A stretch of DNA of 64,000 nt from Coix lacryma-jobi var. lacryma-jobi (GCA_009763385.1 VDCT01000286.1:1054001-1118000); one strand, 5' to 3'; positions 1 to 13,028 are shown, counted from the first letter of the stretch. Made by a program: numbers and translations. Notes: generated by a model from the sequence alone, not told the origin.

Positions 1-672
1 AGCTTTGCAACCCCTGGCACATGGGGATCACGGCTCATGGGTAAAGTTGTACAAACTCTGCAGAGTATTAAAACTGATATATCAGCCGTGCTCACGGTCA
101 CGAGCGGCTCGGAAAACTTGCAGGTTAATCACTTAAACGAAATTTACTTTTGTTCACATTACTACCATATTTGTTGTTCTGATGATGTTGCTCATATTAT
201 TATTCAAGTGGTATAATTGGGTTTGCAAGCACAACTTGATGACTACCTAAAGCTAAAATCTTGACCAACTAAAAATGCTAACTGCAGTAAACCAGTGTCA
301 AGCCTTTTGAGCTGCATAACCCCATGTTGCTTGCTGAGTACGAGATGTACTTACGCTTGTTATATTTTTCTTATTTGGATAAAATCCTGGATGGGTACAA
401 ATGTATTTGAGTACGAGCAAGATAAGTTTCCAGAGGATTACTAGACTTGCAGTTCACCAGTCGACGTCCCTGTGGAGTGGAGCTACCATTGAGAGTTTTA
501 TATCTTCCGCTTGATTATGTTTAGATTTTTTTGATGAGTTGTAATAATAACGCTATGTAATAAGCATAGTGATGATGCCTTTTCGTTGTAATTTGTCCCT
601 TATGTGTGCGACTGTTTCCTGGGCGCACATAAGTTTATACATTCAATTTTGTTCTTAAAATTGGGTGTGACA
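1..672 (+). repeat. Right end of a Ty3/gypsy LTR (family A)
   Basis: The stretch matches the right-hand part of the solo LTR at 13544-16546 and, reversed, the one at 6071-8992. Shared landmarks are the CTCTGCAGAGT palindrome, the 'CCGTGCTCACGGTCACGAGCGG' block and the terminal GGGTGTGACA at 663-672, a proper CA end. The left part lies outside the window, so it cannot be told whether this is a solo LTR or the 3' LTR of a larger element. The next five bases (GTAAC) would be its target duplication. Confidence 0.8.
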
Positions 673-1134
673 GTAACATCAACAAAAAAAAACAAATGCC
701 CAACATTACTAGAATCATCCATCATGCTCAGATTTATATATGCCTACTTGATTATTGGTTACCAGTATTTACTCACATCACATTTGTTGGTAGATTTCAC
801 CATACTGACCACATGGTTAACTTGCATGTTTCAACCAGTTCAAGAAAGAATGTAACATAATCGTCGATCCTCTGATCATCAAGTGTCAGCATCAAGAAAA
901 CATGGCCACTATTACAAATTTGCATGCCAAATTAAAATACACATAGAAGAAAATTAATGCAACACAAAGTATTGAACTTGTAGCATCTATACATAAAAGA
1001 ATGTTGTGTTTTGGATAGTGTAATATGAAATCATATTCACTCCCTAGATATCTCTTATTGACACTTTATTGTTTTAGACGAAGCTTTTATTAAAATCTGA
1101 AATATTGATTTGTTTCAAATATCAACTTACATTA
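673..1134. other. AT-rich intergenic sequence, nothing recognised
   Basis: No reading frame of convincing length or composition and no repeat structure that I can see. The short ORF at 604-855 straddles the LTR end and is not gene-like. Confidence 0.6.
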
Positions 1135-1412
1135 CACTACAACACCAAGATTAGCACCGGACAATCTGATGCTAAATGCAGATACAGTGCCGACCGACCT
1201 AACACTAAAAACTTATAGCGTCAGACTTCTGCAGATACTGTAAGTCCTGACGCTAAAAATCTTTAGTGTCAGATAGCACATCTAGTGTTAGACAGTCTGT
1301 TGCCCTGAATATATATAACGATAGACTGTTCGTTGCTAACTTATAGCGCTAGACAATACTTTTAGCTTGAGATAGTCTACTACCACGTATTTATAGCGTC
1401 AGATTGTTCAAC
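1135..1412 (+). mobile_element. CACTA-type transposon, left end only
   Basis: Starts CACTACAACACC and continues with many inverted and direct copies of a 'TAGCGTCAGA / TCTGACGCTA' type word (about 1210, 1250, 1270, 1345, 1395), the subterminal repeat pattern of CACTA elements. The bases before it are TTA, a possible 3-bp target duplication. I could not find the matching ...GTAGTG end, so the element is truncated or rearranged. Confidence 0.55.
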
Positions 1413-2368
1413 AGGACAATATAAATATACCAAATAAATAAATAAATACAATCAACATTAAAGCTTAATGGCATCACATAAAGATACATAAACTTGTACA
1501 TCAAATCATGAAGGTCAATACATATATAATATACGATATTGTCTTGCACATTTTTTGAATCATCCAAAGTTAGGCACCAAAAGATTATATGAATGCACTC
1601 CCAGCAAGCAATACTAATATTTTGTGTTAAACATACTAAGGTTTATGCACACAATCATTTCTATGAACATCAAAACCAAAAGCAATGGCTTGCCAAGACT
1701 TAGCATATCCACCAGGTTATGTGGAGAACCACCTTCTAGAAACTCAAGTCAAAGACTTGTGCCCAACACTTTCTGAGAAAATATAACCAGCTTGTAATTA
1801 GTCAAGTAGAGAAATTATGTAAAGATGTTAGTTAAATGTTACACAATCCTTAATTGATTATGGTGTTATGCAAAATATTTGTGCTCAGATGTACAACCAT
1901 CAAGCAAACTTCATCGCTTACCTCAGAGACAGAAAAAAATTATACTTGTTCGACAGGACTTATAAGATGGTTGATAAGTTGAAATGACTGATTTATTGTG
2001 AGAGAAAAATACTGTTTCACAGGCGATTTATATGGATCAAAACCGACTTGTAGCTTAAGCAAACAGAGCCTTAACACGTAGAGAAAATATAGATTGGAAG
2101 TAGTATTTCTCAATAGAGTTATTTCAATAATTATTTCTTGAAATGACTGAGACTTAGGCTTAAAAAATTATACTCCATTCTAATTTGTCTCTGTAACAAA
2201 CTTATTTTATATAAAATAAGCAAAGAATAAATGCTCACCTCACATTATAAATAAAGGGCAAGGTTAAAGAAGCCCAGAGAAACTGAGAGCTCATGGACAC
2301 TTATTTTGTATTAAGTGCATAAGTGAAGACACCTTCATAAAAGAGCAACCACACACACACACTAGTGA
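1413..2368. other. AT-rich intergenic sequence, nothing recognised
   Basis: No coding signal, RNA gene or clear repeat. A short AC run lies at 2350-2361. Confidence 0.55.
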
Positions 2369-2643
2369 GGCCAATCTCAATGGTGAGTTTTATTTGTTGT
2401 TTCTAAGATTGTCATGTCATATGAAATAAAATGAAACCTGAATAAAACTCCCCATTGAGAGTGAGAGTTTCATTCTAAAGTTTCATAAATATTAAATTCC
2501 ATGACTCATAGAGAGTTGGTATTTGTGCCAAGAGCTAGATAAAACTCATTTTTTCTCTCTATTCTTAAATACAATGTCATGTCATCAAAAACGTTTATGT
2601 GGCAGTATATTTAATGCAAATGAAACTCCCACTGAGATTGGCC
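2369..2643. mobile_element. MITE with GGCCAATCTCA inverted ends
   Basis: The left end reads GGCCAATCTCAATGGTGAGT and the right end, reversed, reads GGCCAATCTCAGTGGGAGTT. Both sides are flanked by TGA, a probable 3-bp target duplication. About 275 bp, AT-rich and without an ORF, so non-autonomous. A right-end fragment of the same family lies at 12630-12703. The 3-bp duplication suggests PIF/Harbinger, but TGA is not the usual TWA. Confidence 0.7.
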
Positions 2644-5600
2644 TGAGTACAGGTAGCACAACCAAGGAAGTTCAATAATAAAGTTCTAAAGTTGTATAAA
2701 TTATAATTAAATAGTTTACGCTTGTTCAAACCATGCAGCGGATGTTCAAACTATGCATGTAGCGGTGAGTACAAGTTGCATTAAAACTCAACTGTAAGAA
2801 GTCCAGAACTAATTTAAACCATACTCAGTACTTAATTGTTCCTTGACATCACATGTTTATATCTATTTAATTGTTCCACGACACCATATATTGATAAGTG
2901 AAAGAAAACAAATCCTTGTATACTAGATAATAAAGTGCAGCCATTAAGTACACATAGAAACAAATTATTACTAAAATAAATTCCCAAGTGAGGATTATCA
3001 ACAAGAGCTAGTTCATCAGTTAACAAGGTCAAAAAATATAAAAGTTTAGGACGGTACAAGACGCAGCAAAATTGTGACAAGGAACTCAAAAAAATCATAA
3101 CTTCCAAATCTAGTAAGCAAAAATCACAAAATTTTAGAATAGCATAGATATGTAAATTATATGCAATTTTTATATTAATAAGATTCATAGAAAAATCATT
3201 TAAATACACCAAATATTTTTCCAAGCAGAACTATACACTTCGCCATTTTCAGCACACATTGTAAAAATGTTATGGACTTTACTTATTCGTTTCAACATCA
3301 AGACAATACATAATTCAGTGCTGATAAGTGAGTCAAAATCTCCAGGAAGCATAAACAAATTCATTTTGCTCATCAATAGATAGGTTTCAAAATCATTGTA
3401 TATATAGCAGAGACCAAAACCGGTGTTACTAATGTTGACATCATGGTCTAAGATAAAGTTATCAGTTTCTAGTCTATGAAGCTAACCCAAAAAATGTGTC
3501 CTCTAGAAGGTATATTTAACTTTCTCAATTTTGATAAATTAACAACAAGCTATATATATGAACAACCCTAGACTAGCAACTTTTGGAACCAAATTGATGC
3601 CAAAGGTGATCCTAATAAAGAGCTACTAATGTTTAACTTTCTTAATTCTCTAATTTTATATGGATTAGTCATGGATCAACAGTGCATTCACATAAATAAA
3701 GATAAGCAAACCTACCTATTGTTCATTAGTTTCCCACGCTGCACACGTTCCTGATAAAAACAACAAACCTTAATCTAATAATCTTATTTTATTGGCATAT
3801 ATAAGAGTATCACATCAAACTAATCAAACTCTACCTCATGACTATTGAAGATATCAAGACTCCATGTGAGCTCTGCTAGTAAACTCATAATGCAGGGGTT
3901 AGACAAGCTTAACCGTAGATCCGCAATTTGCAACCCATATAACAAAACATGCATAAAACTGTTGGGGGAACGAGCTCACCGCAGTGATGCATGCCAGATC
4001 TAGATCTACGGTGGTTGGAAGAGCATAACAGCGAGGAAAGTGGTAGCATGGACAACATCACAACCTGACCAGGGGTGCCAACAGCAGCTTGAGGCCAGCA
4101 TGAACAGGGGCTCGGTGGCAGCATGGCCAACAGCGATCGTGTGGCGCGCAGCTTTGGCCTGGTCGACAGCCTAATGGCACGCCCATCCATCCCTAATCAT
4201 GGGTCGCGGCGGTCGGCATAGCTAGTAGATCCGGCTAGGGCTCAGCTGTCTGCCAATTATGAGATCACGCGACACAGGGAGAAAGAGAGACGACGCTACA
4301 CCCGGAAAACTAGGAGCAGGCTGGGGAGGGCCCCATGCAGAGGAGCGGCAGGGAGCAAGGGAATAATCTCCAAAGAAAAGAAAAAGGAAAATAAAAATGC
4401 TCACCAATGGTACTCAGGTACTGTATACTTTAATTTTATCGTGTTATATATGTTAAAACATTAGATTGCTAGAGCCTTGTTGTTTTGCTTGCTCAAGGGT
4501 CCTAGATAGTGCTGAGATGGCCCTACGTGTGTGCATGGATCGGAGCAGCAGACTTGCTGGTGGCTCAGATTTGGGGAGGAGCATGAGCTACAGCCAAAAG
4601 AAGGGCGTTTCGCTTCTCGGTTGGGGCATAGTAGAGTTGTCTATTTGTTGGCGCAACACTACACGGGGAGGCAACGAGAAATAAACACCATTTGTGCCTC
4701 TCGTTAGTTGGCTGTTCTGTGCGGTAACACAAACGTAAAGGCTAGCTAGCTAGTTCAATTATATATGTTTTTGCCGGTAACATCTTCAGTTTGTCTATAG
4801 TGTGATGACTACATCATTTGTTGGATAGTTATCTTTAGCTAATACAATCCGTGCTTAGTTGATGCCTTGAAGGAACCCGAACAAAACATTACTGCCAAAC
4901 AAATGCAGAAATCTGTTGCTGCTAGCATGATTTGTTTTTCTCTAACATCTCATATAACACATATGCAGAGCGTTGCATAACATACTGCACCGAGGGATGG
5001 AAGAAATGAGACGATGGATGCTATTTAAAGATGTCTAAGGCCAAGAAATGTGATGCATGAATCATAAAATTGGATGTGATGATGATTTGCCATATAGGTG
5101 AACCACACTTAAAAATTGGTTAAAAAATCTAGTCACACAGAGGTGAGAAATGCATGATGCATCATGCCTAATAGCTTGTGTTCGCACACTAAACACATGA
5201 TGCATCCTCCATCTCATTTGGGCTGAGCCTTGCTCAGATCCATTTTCCATGAGTCGGCGCGCCTGTGTTTCATATACCGGAGATCCATTTTGTTACGGAA
5301 AGAAAACAATATTAGGAATGGCTCAGCTAGTGATCATCAGTCACGAGAAAATAGGACTGCAAAAATAAAGCAGATCAGAGCCACAAGCATGGACATGACA
5401 AGCTCACAGCTAGAGATCGAGCACCGCACAATCTTATTGGTGGTACTGGCCAGGCGTAGTCACAAGGTTTTATGATTCTGCGACCGATTCGCATATGCTG
5501 CATTATTCTTGCTTACCTAACCTGATTTACAACCTTGTAGTTACCAAATTTTTTATTTGAGGTTATTTAGAGTGTCAATTGCTTGTCAAATTGAAATTTT

Positions 5601-6065
5601 CAATCAATATCAGATGGAAACTAAGCATATACCAAAGGTGTAGTGTTTGACACATTAAAATCTATATAAAACTTTTAACATACAATTTTGAACCTTTTAA
5701 GGGCTAAAATATTTAATTAAGTTTATGAATGTTAGTTCAAAATTTATTAAAAAAATCATCAATCTATGAATAACTAAGGTACCTAAAACCAATATAAATA
5801 TGATTAGCCATATTAAAATTAATTAAAATTGACTTTTGTATATCATTAAGAATAAAAACATTTAAATAATGTGTTATCAGCCATTGAAATAAGTTTTAAA
5901 TGGTTTAACTGATGCAAATCATTTATTATATTAAAATTGATATCATTTACATTACTAATTAGTCATAGATATATAAGCATGAGCTCAGCAAGCATACGGA
6001 GATGAGCGTATACTTAATGCTTTGTTGAGAATAGGGACTAATAACCTGCTGTTGATTTAAATTTC
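2644..6065. other. Intergenic region without a supported gene
   Basis: Mostly AT-rich. A GC-richer patch at 3960-4340 gives short overlapping ORFs on both strands with no recognisable domain and no plausible splice structure. The segment 5740-5830 is repeated imperfectly at 9365-9465, and 5985-6065 resembles 10625-10730, so pieces of this region were duplicated locally before the retroelement insertion at 6071. Confidence 0.5.
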
Positions 6066-6070
6066 TTATG
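6066..6070. repeat. Target-site duplication TTATG (left)
   Basis: TTATG occurs directly left of the LTR at 6071-8992 and again at 8993-8997, a perfect 5-bp duplication as made by gypsy integrases. Confidence 0.85.
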
Positions 6071-8992
6071 TGTCACACCCAATTTTAAGAACAAAATTGA
6101 ATGCATCATCTTATGCGTGCCCAGAGATCAATCACACACATAAGCCACAAATTAAGGAGTACCATCACATATGTTTATTACATAACGAATATTATTCAAA
6201 GTCTTTACATAGCAGCGGATAAATAAGATAACTCTCGCTGTACCTCTATCACAGGGAAGATGACTGGTTGACAGCAAGACTAGAACTCCCCGGGAAAATC
6301 ATCATTACCATAGCAATCTGTTACTCATCCGAGATTTTATCCAAGTAGAGAAAATAAACAAGTGTAAGTACATCTCGTACTTAACAAGTGTAACATGGGG
6401 TTCATGAGGCTCAATATAGCTGACACGGGTTTAACTGCAGTAGCTTTTAGTTGGCAACATTTTAACATTAAAGTGAACATATATTATGCTTAAACCCAAA
6501 TCCACATGATCATAATAACTAAAACATAGCAATAAGGTAATCAACATGAGCAACATAAATAAACCACATATAACATCTAATCTGTGAGTTTTCTGGGCCA
6601 CTCGTGTCCGTGAGCACGACTGATATATCCGTTTGTTAAAACTCTGCAGAGTGTGTATACTTTACCCATGAGTGATGATATCCAGATGCCCGGGCTAATT
6701 ACTCCCATAACACTTCCGAGGTGAGTAGGCAGGATACATCTCGAAGCCTTTCAAAGGTTCGTCTAACAAGTTAGGACCGCTAGGTCTTAAGGCAAGGGGA
6801 AGAAGGGTCTCTCAACCTTGCGGCACGTAGGCAAGGGGAAAGAAGCCGTCCTAAATCCAGCTCGGAAAGACCCAACGCGCCTATACAGGTGTCCACTAAC
6901 AAGCTAGAAAAGGTCCTTATACTGAGCTAAGGTCAGAGCCATATAGCTCTCATGGTTGCACTGTATGTCCCAGCTTTTGCTGACATAAGATCCTAAACCA
7001 TGTTGCTAAAAAGGTCAAAGTTTTATTCACCATTATTAGATCATGTTTGGTTTAAGTAAAGCTCTAGCAAAGCTACCCATATGCATAGCATCCCAAAGGT
7101 TTAACAAGGTAACGGGTCAACATCTAGGATAAACTAGATAGGTATTCAGAATTAGACACATGCATATGAATTTAGATGATTCATGGTGAATAGGACAACA
7201 AGGAGGATCCCATGCTATACTTGCCTTGATCAGCGAACTCTTGGTGCTCTTGGTTGTTGAAGTAGGGCTCTTGATCACCGGCGTACGTCTCACCGTCTAT
7301 ACTCGATTACCACATCAACACACAACCATCCGGACAACAATCATGCAAAGCAAACAAGCTATAATTAGAACATTACACCAACAACAAGAAAATAATATAA
7401 AAAGTTTGAAAACAGAATCTACGGTCTACTACGATCACATAAACGCGAAGATCACGAAAAACGGAATTATAACGCAAAAGTTATGAGCTAAACAAGATTC
7501 AAAACATTAATTAGTAGATTAGATCGAACTCAAATTTTAAATACAGAAAACAGTATATATTTTTGCACAGACAGATAGATCTTTTCAAAACAAAACTAAC
7601 GCAACTTGAACGGACTAAAACAGATTTAAAACATAGAAGTTATAAGAATTTGAATCTGGTGGCAAAACTATAAATAAAATGAAATTGAGTTTGAATTTAA
7701 ATCAATTAAATTTGAATCTGCAGATTTGACTGGACTGCGCCTCAAATAGGCAGAAACGTAGGGGCTTATATAGAAGATCCCATAGACACAATGCACAGTG
7801 TCATATGGACCGCGGGTTGAGACCAAGAAAGTTGTAATGTCCTTTTTGCAAAATAGCCAACGAAGGGGTATCGGTGGATAGTGGTCGTCCGATCTTGGCT
7901 GGACAACACTGATTAAATCGGAGGGGAGCAGCGGCGCTATGTTGCCAGAACAGAGGGGGAAGGTCTCCTCGCGGCGGCGCCATGGCCGGAGATAGGCGGC
8001 GTGGCTAGGGTTCGAGCTAGGAGGCGACAGAGACCTCGAGGCTTGGTCAAAACGAAAGAGGAGCTCGTGGGGATTCTACCTGAGGTGAAGATGGCGTCGG
8101 TGTCGGCTCAGGGATGGCGAATTGCACGGTTTGCCATGAAGATGGAGTCGGTGTCGGCTCAGGGACGGCGAATTGCACGGTTTGGCGGTGGCGGATTCCC
8201 TGTGAACAACGGCGAGCTCGGGTGAGCGAATTAGATGGAGAAAAAGGAAAAGGGGAGGTCGAGCGTGATCACGAGGTCAACCCGAAGCTCTGGGGAAACC
8301 TTGTGGCGGCTGGAAAACACTGGGGCATCGAGCAGATGGCGGCGGGATCTCGGTGGTCGGCGGAACTTGATGCTGGAGCAAAATGGGCCACGAGGAGCTC
8401 GGGTTTTTCGGGAGAGAAGGTGGCGGGTGTTCGGGAGGCCTTATAGGGTCCTAGTTCGGCAGATACGTCAAGGGGGAGGGCGTGATCGAAGCGGTCTCAC
8501 GCTCGGGCTCCAAACCGAGCCTGAAACAGAGGGGAACAAGGGGACTGACATGCGGGGGAAAGGGGTCAGCGAGAGGGAAATAGCTGATGTGCGGGCCATG
8601 CAGGGCAGCGAGAGAAGGGAAATGGGAGGGCGCGCAGGCGGGCCGGCGCTCTGCTGGGCCGGCAGCTGGGCCGCACGGCGAAGGGAGAAAGCCAAGGTGG
8701 GGGAGAGAGTCAGGCCGCGGGAGTGGGCCGGACCAGAAGCCAGGAAGGGGAGGGGAAGAAAGAAAAAGCTTTTCCATTTCCAGAAATGAGTTTTTCAAAA
8801 GCAAAAAATGAAATCCAATTCAAATTCAAACAAGTTTTGAACACCAGCATGCATGCATCAACATGATCTTTGGCCTAGGATTTATTTTAGCTTTTGTAAA
8901 TTTTATTTATTGCCTAGGTTTAATGCAACACACCAATGCAATAATTAAATCATATTGCCTATTTCAAATCATGCAAAATTTGGGATGTTACA
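6071..8992 (-). mobile_element. Solo LTR, gypsy family A, minus strand
   Basis: Read on the minus strand it begins TGTAACATCCC and ends GGGTGTGACA, with a perfect TTATG target duplication on both sides. It is 2922 bp long and no internal retroelement genes are present, so it is a solo LTR left by recombination between the two LTRs of a full element. It shares the GC-rich middle and the terminal block with 13544-16546. The many small ORFs inside (7801-8811) are products of the GC-rich LTR sequence and show no protein domain. Confidence 0.9.
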
Positions 8993-8997
8993 TTATG

Positions 8998-9116
8998 TAA
9001 GTAATAAGTCGGTTGTATTTCAATGTGGAAACACGCTATCGTCCTCTTTATGTAATTAATAAGTCGGTTGTATTTCAATGTGGAAACAAGGTATCGTCCT
9101 CTTTTGATGACTCTCG
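8998..9116 (+). repeat. 55-bp tandem duplication
   Basis: The phrase AATAAGTCGGTTGTATTTCA followed by ATGTGGAAACA and TATCGTCCTCTTT occurs twice with a period of 55 bp. The first copy starts directly at the solo LTR's target duplication. Confidence 0.75.
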
Positions 9117-11152
9117 GTTTGATGGTGTTTACCGTGGTCTTTGAGACTTAGGAGATCTCTTGCATGAAGTTCCTGGCATTTAAAATGGTCGAATTATGTT
9201 CCTTGTTAGGAGCGAGCCCTAGCTGGCCTATTGAGCCTAGGGTATGCACACCCTAAACTATATGTGTGTCATCTGCCGTCTGGACAATGTCAGAAGGTAT
9301 TTCTAGATTTCTATAGTGGGTATGTGTCAAAACTCGGCTAGTTTTGATAATTGATAGGCTGTTTTTTCTTTGATTAGCCATATTAAAATTAATGCCGCCT
9401 AGTATTAAAATGATCATCAATATATAAATAACTAAGGTACTTAAAATCAATATGAATATGAGCGATCCTTGTGTGATTCAAGTGTGTAGACACTTTGTGT
9501 GTATGTGTGGGGGACCAGATTGTATGGACAATATTCTGGTAGTGATACCTTCTTATGCTTTTCTAGAAAGGTACAAACTGAGCATTTGTTTTCAAATATC
9601 TATTCCTTGTGTGAGCCAGGAGATATTGGTTGTGTATCCAAGAATTATAACACTACAGATGTATATGTGAGTAATGATAGATTCTTATTCAATTTTTGTA
9701 GGGTAATATTGAGCATTTGTCTTCAACTGTATTGAGCATTTGTCTTCAACTGTATTGAAATGTTAATATGCCTATATCCTACTCATAGCAAAGTTGGGAG
9801 ATTTATTGCCATATTTGAAGAGAAAACTATGTAGAAATTACTTCTCGGCACAACTCCTAGATTTGGGAACATCATTTTGATTTTTTTGTTATCTACAATA
9901 GTCTTGCCAAATAGATATTTTCAAGGAGTCATGATGGGTCGATTTGCCAGATCATGAATCGTCACATCAACAAAACTGAAGTTGGTAATTGCAAAGTTTT
10001 TTCTAGTGCTTTCTATTTTCAAATTGTAACTATATTAAAAATAACAAACATAGGAGTCAGAACAAAATCATAGAAGCATCAACAAACAAGCTAAGGATAA
10101 CTATCACTAGAATGGACCTTCTTTTTAGCGGGAGTATTCATGATCATTTTCTGTGCAACCTCAGTCACATATGAAGTAGTGTTCGTAGCACTTAGTGTAG
10201 TTTGTTTATCTCCAATGTCTCATGGAATTTTCATAGTGTTCATACTGGGAAAGCAATCTTTACCTATGAGGTGCAGCTGAAGAGGCCGGGTATTTATGCA
10301 TTCTCATGAGTAAAGCACGTAAAATGCATTTCATTCAGCTCACACAACAATGGGGACACATGATTAACCTGTCACCCAAAATAACTAATACTTTTTACTG
10401 ACTCTTTGTTGTAAGCTTGAAGGCTTCTTTCATGTTGTTCAATGACATTCACATGGATAACATCACAAGATCGTGATGCATAGATCCTTCGGTTTTTAAA
10501 AAATGTTCAATCTGCATTGATGTTTTCCCTCGTTGGTTTTGACTTCAAGAGCTTATATTGGTTATCAATTATTGACAAAATGAATCGAAGACAGTGGCTA
10601 GAATGATGAACTCAAACATAGGTAGAGACGAGCATATTCTTAATGCTTTGAACTCAAACAGGAGTTGTTGACTCTCGCTAGATTGACTTTAATCTCTCAT
10701 GTAAAATAAATTATTGTATTTTCATTGTGGAGACTAGTAGTCAGGAAACTCTTGTACTCACGTACTGTACTTTGAACATGGAGTTCAGTTAGCTTGCCTG
10801 CAGATCCTGTCATTTGAGGTGGTTAAATTTAGATCGTGCCCTTTGAGCTTGAACTCAGGTGTCTCATGCTGACCTAGTTCTTGATATGTATACATCATTG
10901 TTTTTTCTGCAAATTACACAAGTACAAACGCAGATGCTCAACACACACATACACTACCTACCCCTATAAACACACATACGCAAACCCTACTCCTAAGAGA
11001 ACCTCTGAAAGATTGTGTCAGCATATATCTTGAGATTTTCGATGTCACACCATAGGCACCTCGCTGTCGATGAGAACGTCGTCTATCATTGAAAGCATAA
11101 TACCGTTAAATCTTAGAGAATAAATTCAGGAAAATGAGAGCACACCGATGTA
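9117..11152. other. Intergenic region, old repeats, no supported gene
   Basis: AT-rich. Contains a 23-bp tandem duplication (ATTGAGCATTTGTCTTCAAC... twice, about 9707-9752) and segments resembling 5740-5830 and 5985-6065. Short ORFs at 9253-9735 have no recognisable protein features. Confidence 0.5.
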
Positions 11153-11253
11153 AGTCGAGGAGTTACACTCGGGTGGGTCTCTTTGCCGAGTGCCCGACAA
11201 AATACACTCGGCAAAATGTCGGGCACTCGACAAAGCCGGCGATTCTGGTAGTG
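11153..11253 (+). mobile_element. CACTA transposon, right end fragment
   Basis: Contains CTTTGCCGAGTGCC and its inverse GGCACTCGGCAAAG-like words and ends TCTGGTAGTG, the mirror of a CACTAC start. It shares its subterminal words with the complete element at 24967-26493. No left end was found, so this is a remnant. Confidence 0.6.
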
Positions 11254-11978
11254 CAAGGAACCTTACCAACTACGCTATGCTTGGTTTGCATCTACATCAC
11301 TGTTTGGCCAACACATACCATCGGATGAGAACTGAGATCATCCGACTCAACAACACTAGGTTGCGTACTTCCGGTAGACGTTGTTGGACCGGTTGATGAT
11401 GATGAGCCTGGCTGGTTAGTCTTCCCAAGTAACAAAACAGAACACAAAACCGCAGTGTAGTGTGACAGATTATTAAGGACAAAACTTAAGGCGTGAATTG
11501 AAGTTGACTTCACCAACAGTTTTAATCGTCACTGTAGCTTCACTCGATCGATCGACTCCTCTGCTTGTTTTTGTACTCATATTTCCCCACTAATTCAACT
11601 TCCTGATGAAATGTTAATGAGTAGGCTTGCGGATGTCCTGCTACCCAATGTTCCCCCATTCTAAAATATAAGGTGCCGTTTGACTTTGACCGCTAGTAAT
11701 TGAGGTTGTTCTAATTCAAACTTCTCTAAGTTTGATATAGTTTTTAGAAATATTACCACTAAACATTTTAAAGTTTATTAATGATTATAGAATGGGCCTA
11801 CATATATGTGGAGTTAAATATTATGATTTTCTATTATGTGGAGTTAAAATCATAAAATATGCCATGTCTGTATCACAACACTTATGTGGAGTTAAAGCGC
11901 AAAACCTCTCATCACCTACACAACTACGCTGGCATGGGAATACATCCAGAGAGTTTATTATTAATGATTGCATAGTTA
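11254..11978. other. Intergenic region, no supported gene
   Basis: Contains three copies of TATGTGGAGTTAAA (about 11804, 11834 and 11883) and a Stowaway-like tail around 11655-11690. Overlapping ORFs on both strands at 11134-11516 have no domain. Confidence 0.5.
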
Positions 11979-12217
11979 CTCCCTCCGTCCCTAAATAACT
12001 GTTGTTGTTTGTTGGTGTGTGTGCCACAAGTGTGACTCGATTTGTAGAAAATACGTGCAGCATTTGTATCTCCAAATAAATTTATTAAAAAATTAGATGC
12101 AAAGATCTTTTCAATGATACTAATTATCTACTATAAATATTAATATTTTTAATATATATTTAATCAAAGTTGTTTCTCGGGAAGCGCAAATGACAGTCAT
12201 TTAGGGACAGAGGGTGA
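11979..12217. mobile_element. Stowaway MITE
   Basis: Left end CTCCCTCCGTCCCTAAATAA after a TA dinucleotide, right end ...TCATTTAGGGACAGAGGGTGAG. The ends are inverted copies, the interior is AT-rich and there is no ORF. This is the Tc1/mariner-type Stowaway signature; the right terminus is somewhat decayed. Confidence 0.75.
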
Positions 12218-12221
12218 GAGG

Positions 12222-12346
12222 TGTTAAGTATATGAAGTATATGAAGGCCCATCTACTATAGGCCCATATGGCTCATGTGGCTCCTATATATAGTTATCTC
12301 CACTAATGGAATAACATCAGAGTCTCTAATTCCAAGGTTAGTAACA
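12222..12346 (+). mobile_element. Short copia/TRIM-type LTR
   Basis: A 125-bp stretch from TGTTAAGTATATG to GGTTAGTAACA, with TG...CA ends and a TATA-like CTATATATAG at about 12281. It is followed immediately by a sequence complementary to initiator methionine tRNA. The small size fits TRIM or SMART elements. No second LTR was found within 1 kb, so only the 5' half seems to remain. Confidence 0.5.
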
Positions 12347-12363
12347 TGGTACCAAAGCTATGG
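12347..12363 (+). promoter_or_regulatory. Primer-binding site of the short LTR element
   Basis: TGGTACCAAAGCTATGG begins at the base after the LTR end. It differs by two positions from the usual plant TGGTATCAGAGCTATGG site that pairs with initiator methionine tRNA. Confidence 0.55.
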
Positions 12364-12504
12364 ATTAGGGTTAGGATTAGACTCTTCTAATTCACCCACG
12401 ATCCATTTTTTTTCCTTGGGATCTACTCTGTTCGCACGAGGAACTCCTCTGTTGTTCGTGTCCTCTGTTCGTGGGTCCTCTGTTCGCGGCCGTCGTCGCG
12501 TCGC

Positions 12505-12585
12505 GCGGCCTTCCCCGCGCCCGCGCTGTCCGCGCGATTCGTTCGCGGCCTTCCCCGCGCCCGCGCCGTCCGCGCGATTCCTCCG
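12505..12585 (+). repeat. 40-bp GC-rich tandem duplication
   Basis: GCGGCCTTCCCCGCGCCCGC followed by G(C/T)-rich sequence to CGCGCGATTC occurs twice with a period of 40 bp. The ORFs covering it on both strands are repeat-driven. Confidence 0.7.
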
Positions 12586-12629
12586 CGCGCGTCCTCATCG
12601 GGCGCAGAGAAGGCCGATGAGAGCCGCGC

Positions 12630-12703
12630 GGGGAAGGCCATTTTATTTCATATGACGTGGCAGTCTTCGAAAAACAAAATGAAACTCACCATTAAGATTG
12701 GCC
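12630..12703. mobile_element. MITE right-end fragment
   Basis: GAAACTCACCATTAAGATTGGCC at the right edge and the preceding TTTCATATGACGTGGCAG resemble the right half of the MITE at 2369-2643. The left end is missing. Confidence 0.5.
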
Positions 12704-12829
12704 TTAGGTGACATTTTTTTATCCCTGAGACTCTTTCTACTAGTAATTGTTATTAGCATTATGCATAGTGGGGATCATGCATCATGCATTGTAACCATTG
12801 GTATTTTCCTACTTATTGTAGACTGTCCG

Positions 12830-13028
12830 TGTGCCGATTTCACGAGCGGCTTGTGGAGTCTCGAGGTGAATTAGTGTACATTGAACTCAACAAATTGCAC
12901 GTGAACCTCACATGGACTCGTGGAATCTGGAGCAAAATAGATAGCACGCAACCACCGCCAAATAAATAAATGGTTATGGTTACTAGACCAACTTGGCAAC
13001 TTCCTAAAACTAGTAAAACTTTGGTACC
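12830..13028 (+). repeat. Segment duplicated at 18345-18790
   Basis: The run from GAACTCAACAAATTGCACGT through CTCATGGAATC-like sequence and ACTTG...CTAAAACTAGT recurs imperfectly at 18410-18465 and 18755-18795. The second copy is interrupted by a Stowaway MITE. No protein domain is recognisable in either copy. Confidence 0.5.

Noticed and set aside
3909..4684. Short ORFs in a GC-richer patch
   Set aside because: No domain, no promoter or splice signals that fit, and ORFs on both strands overlap.
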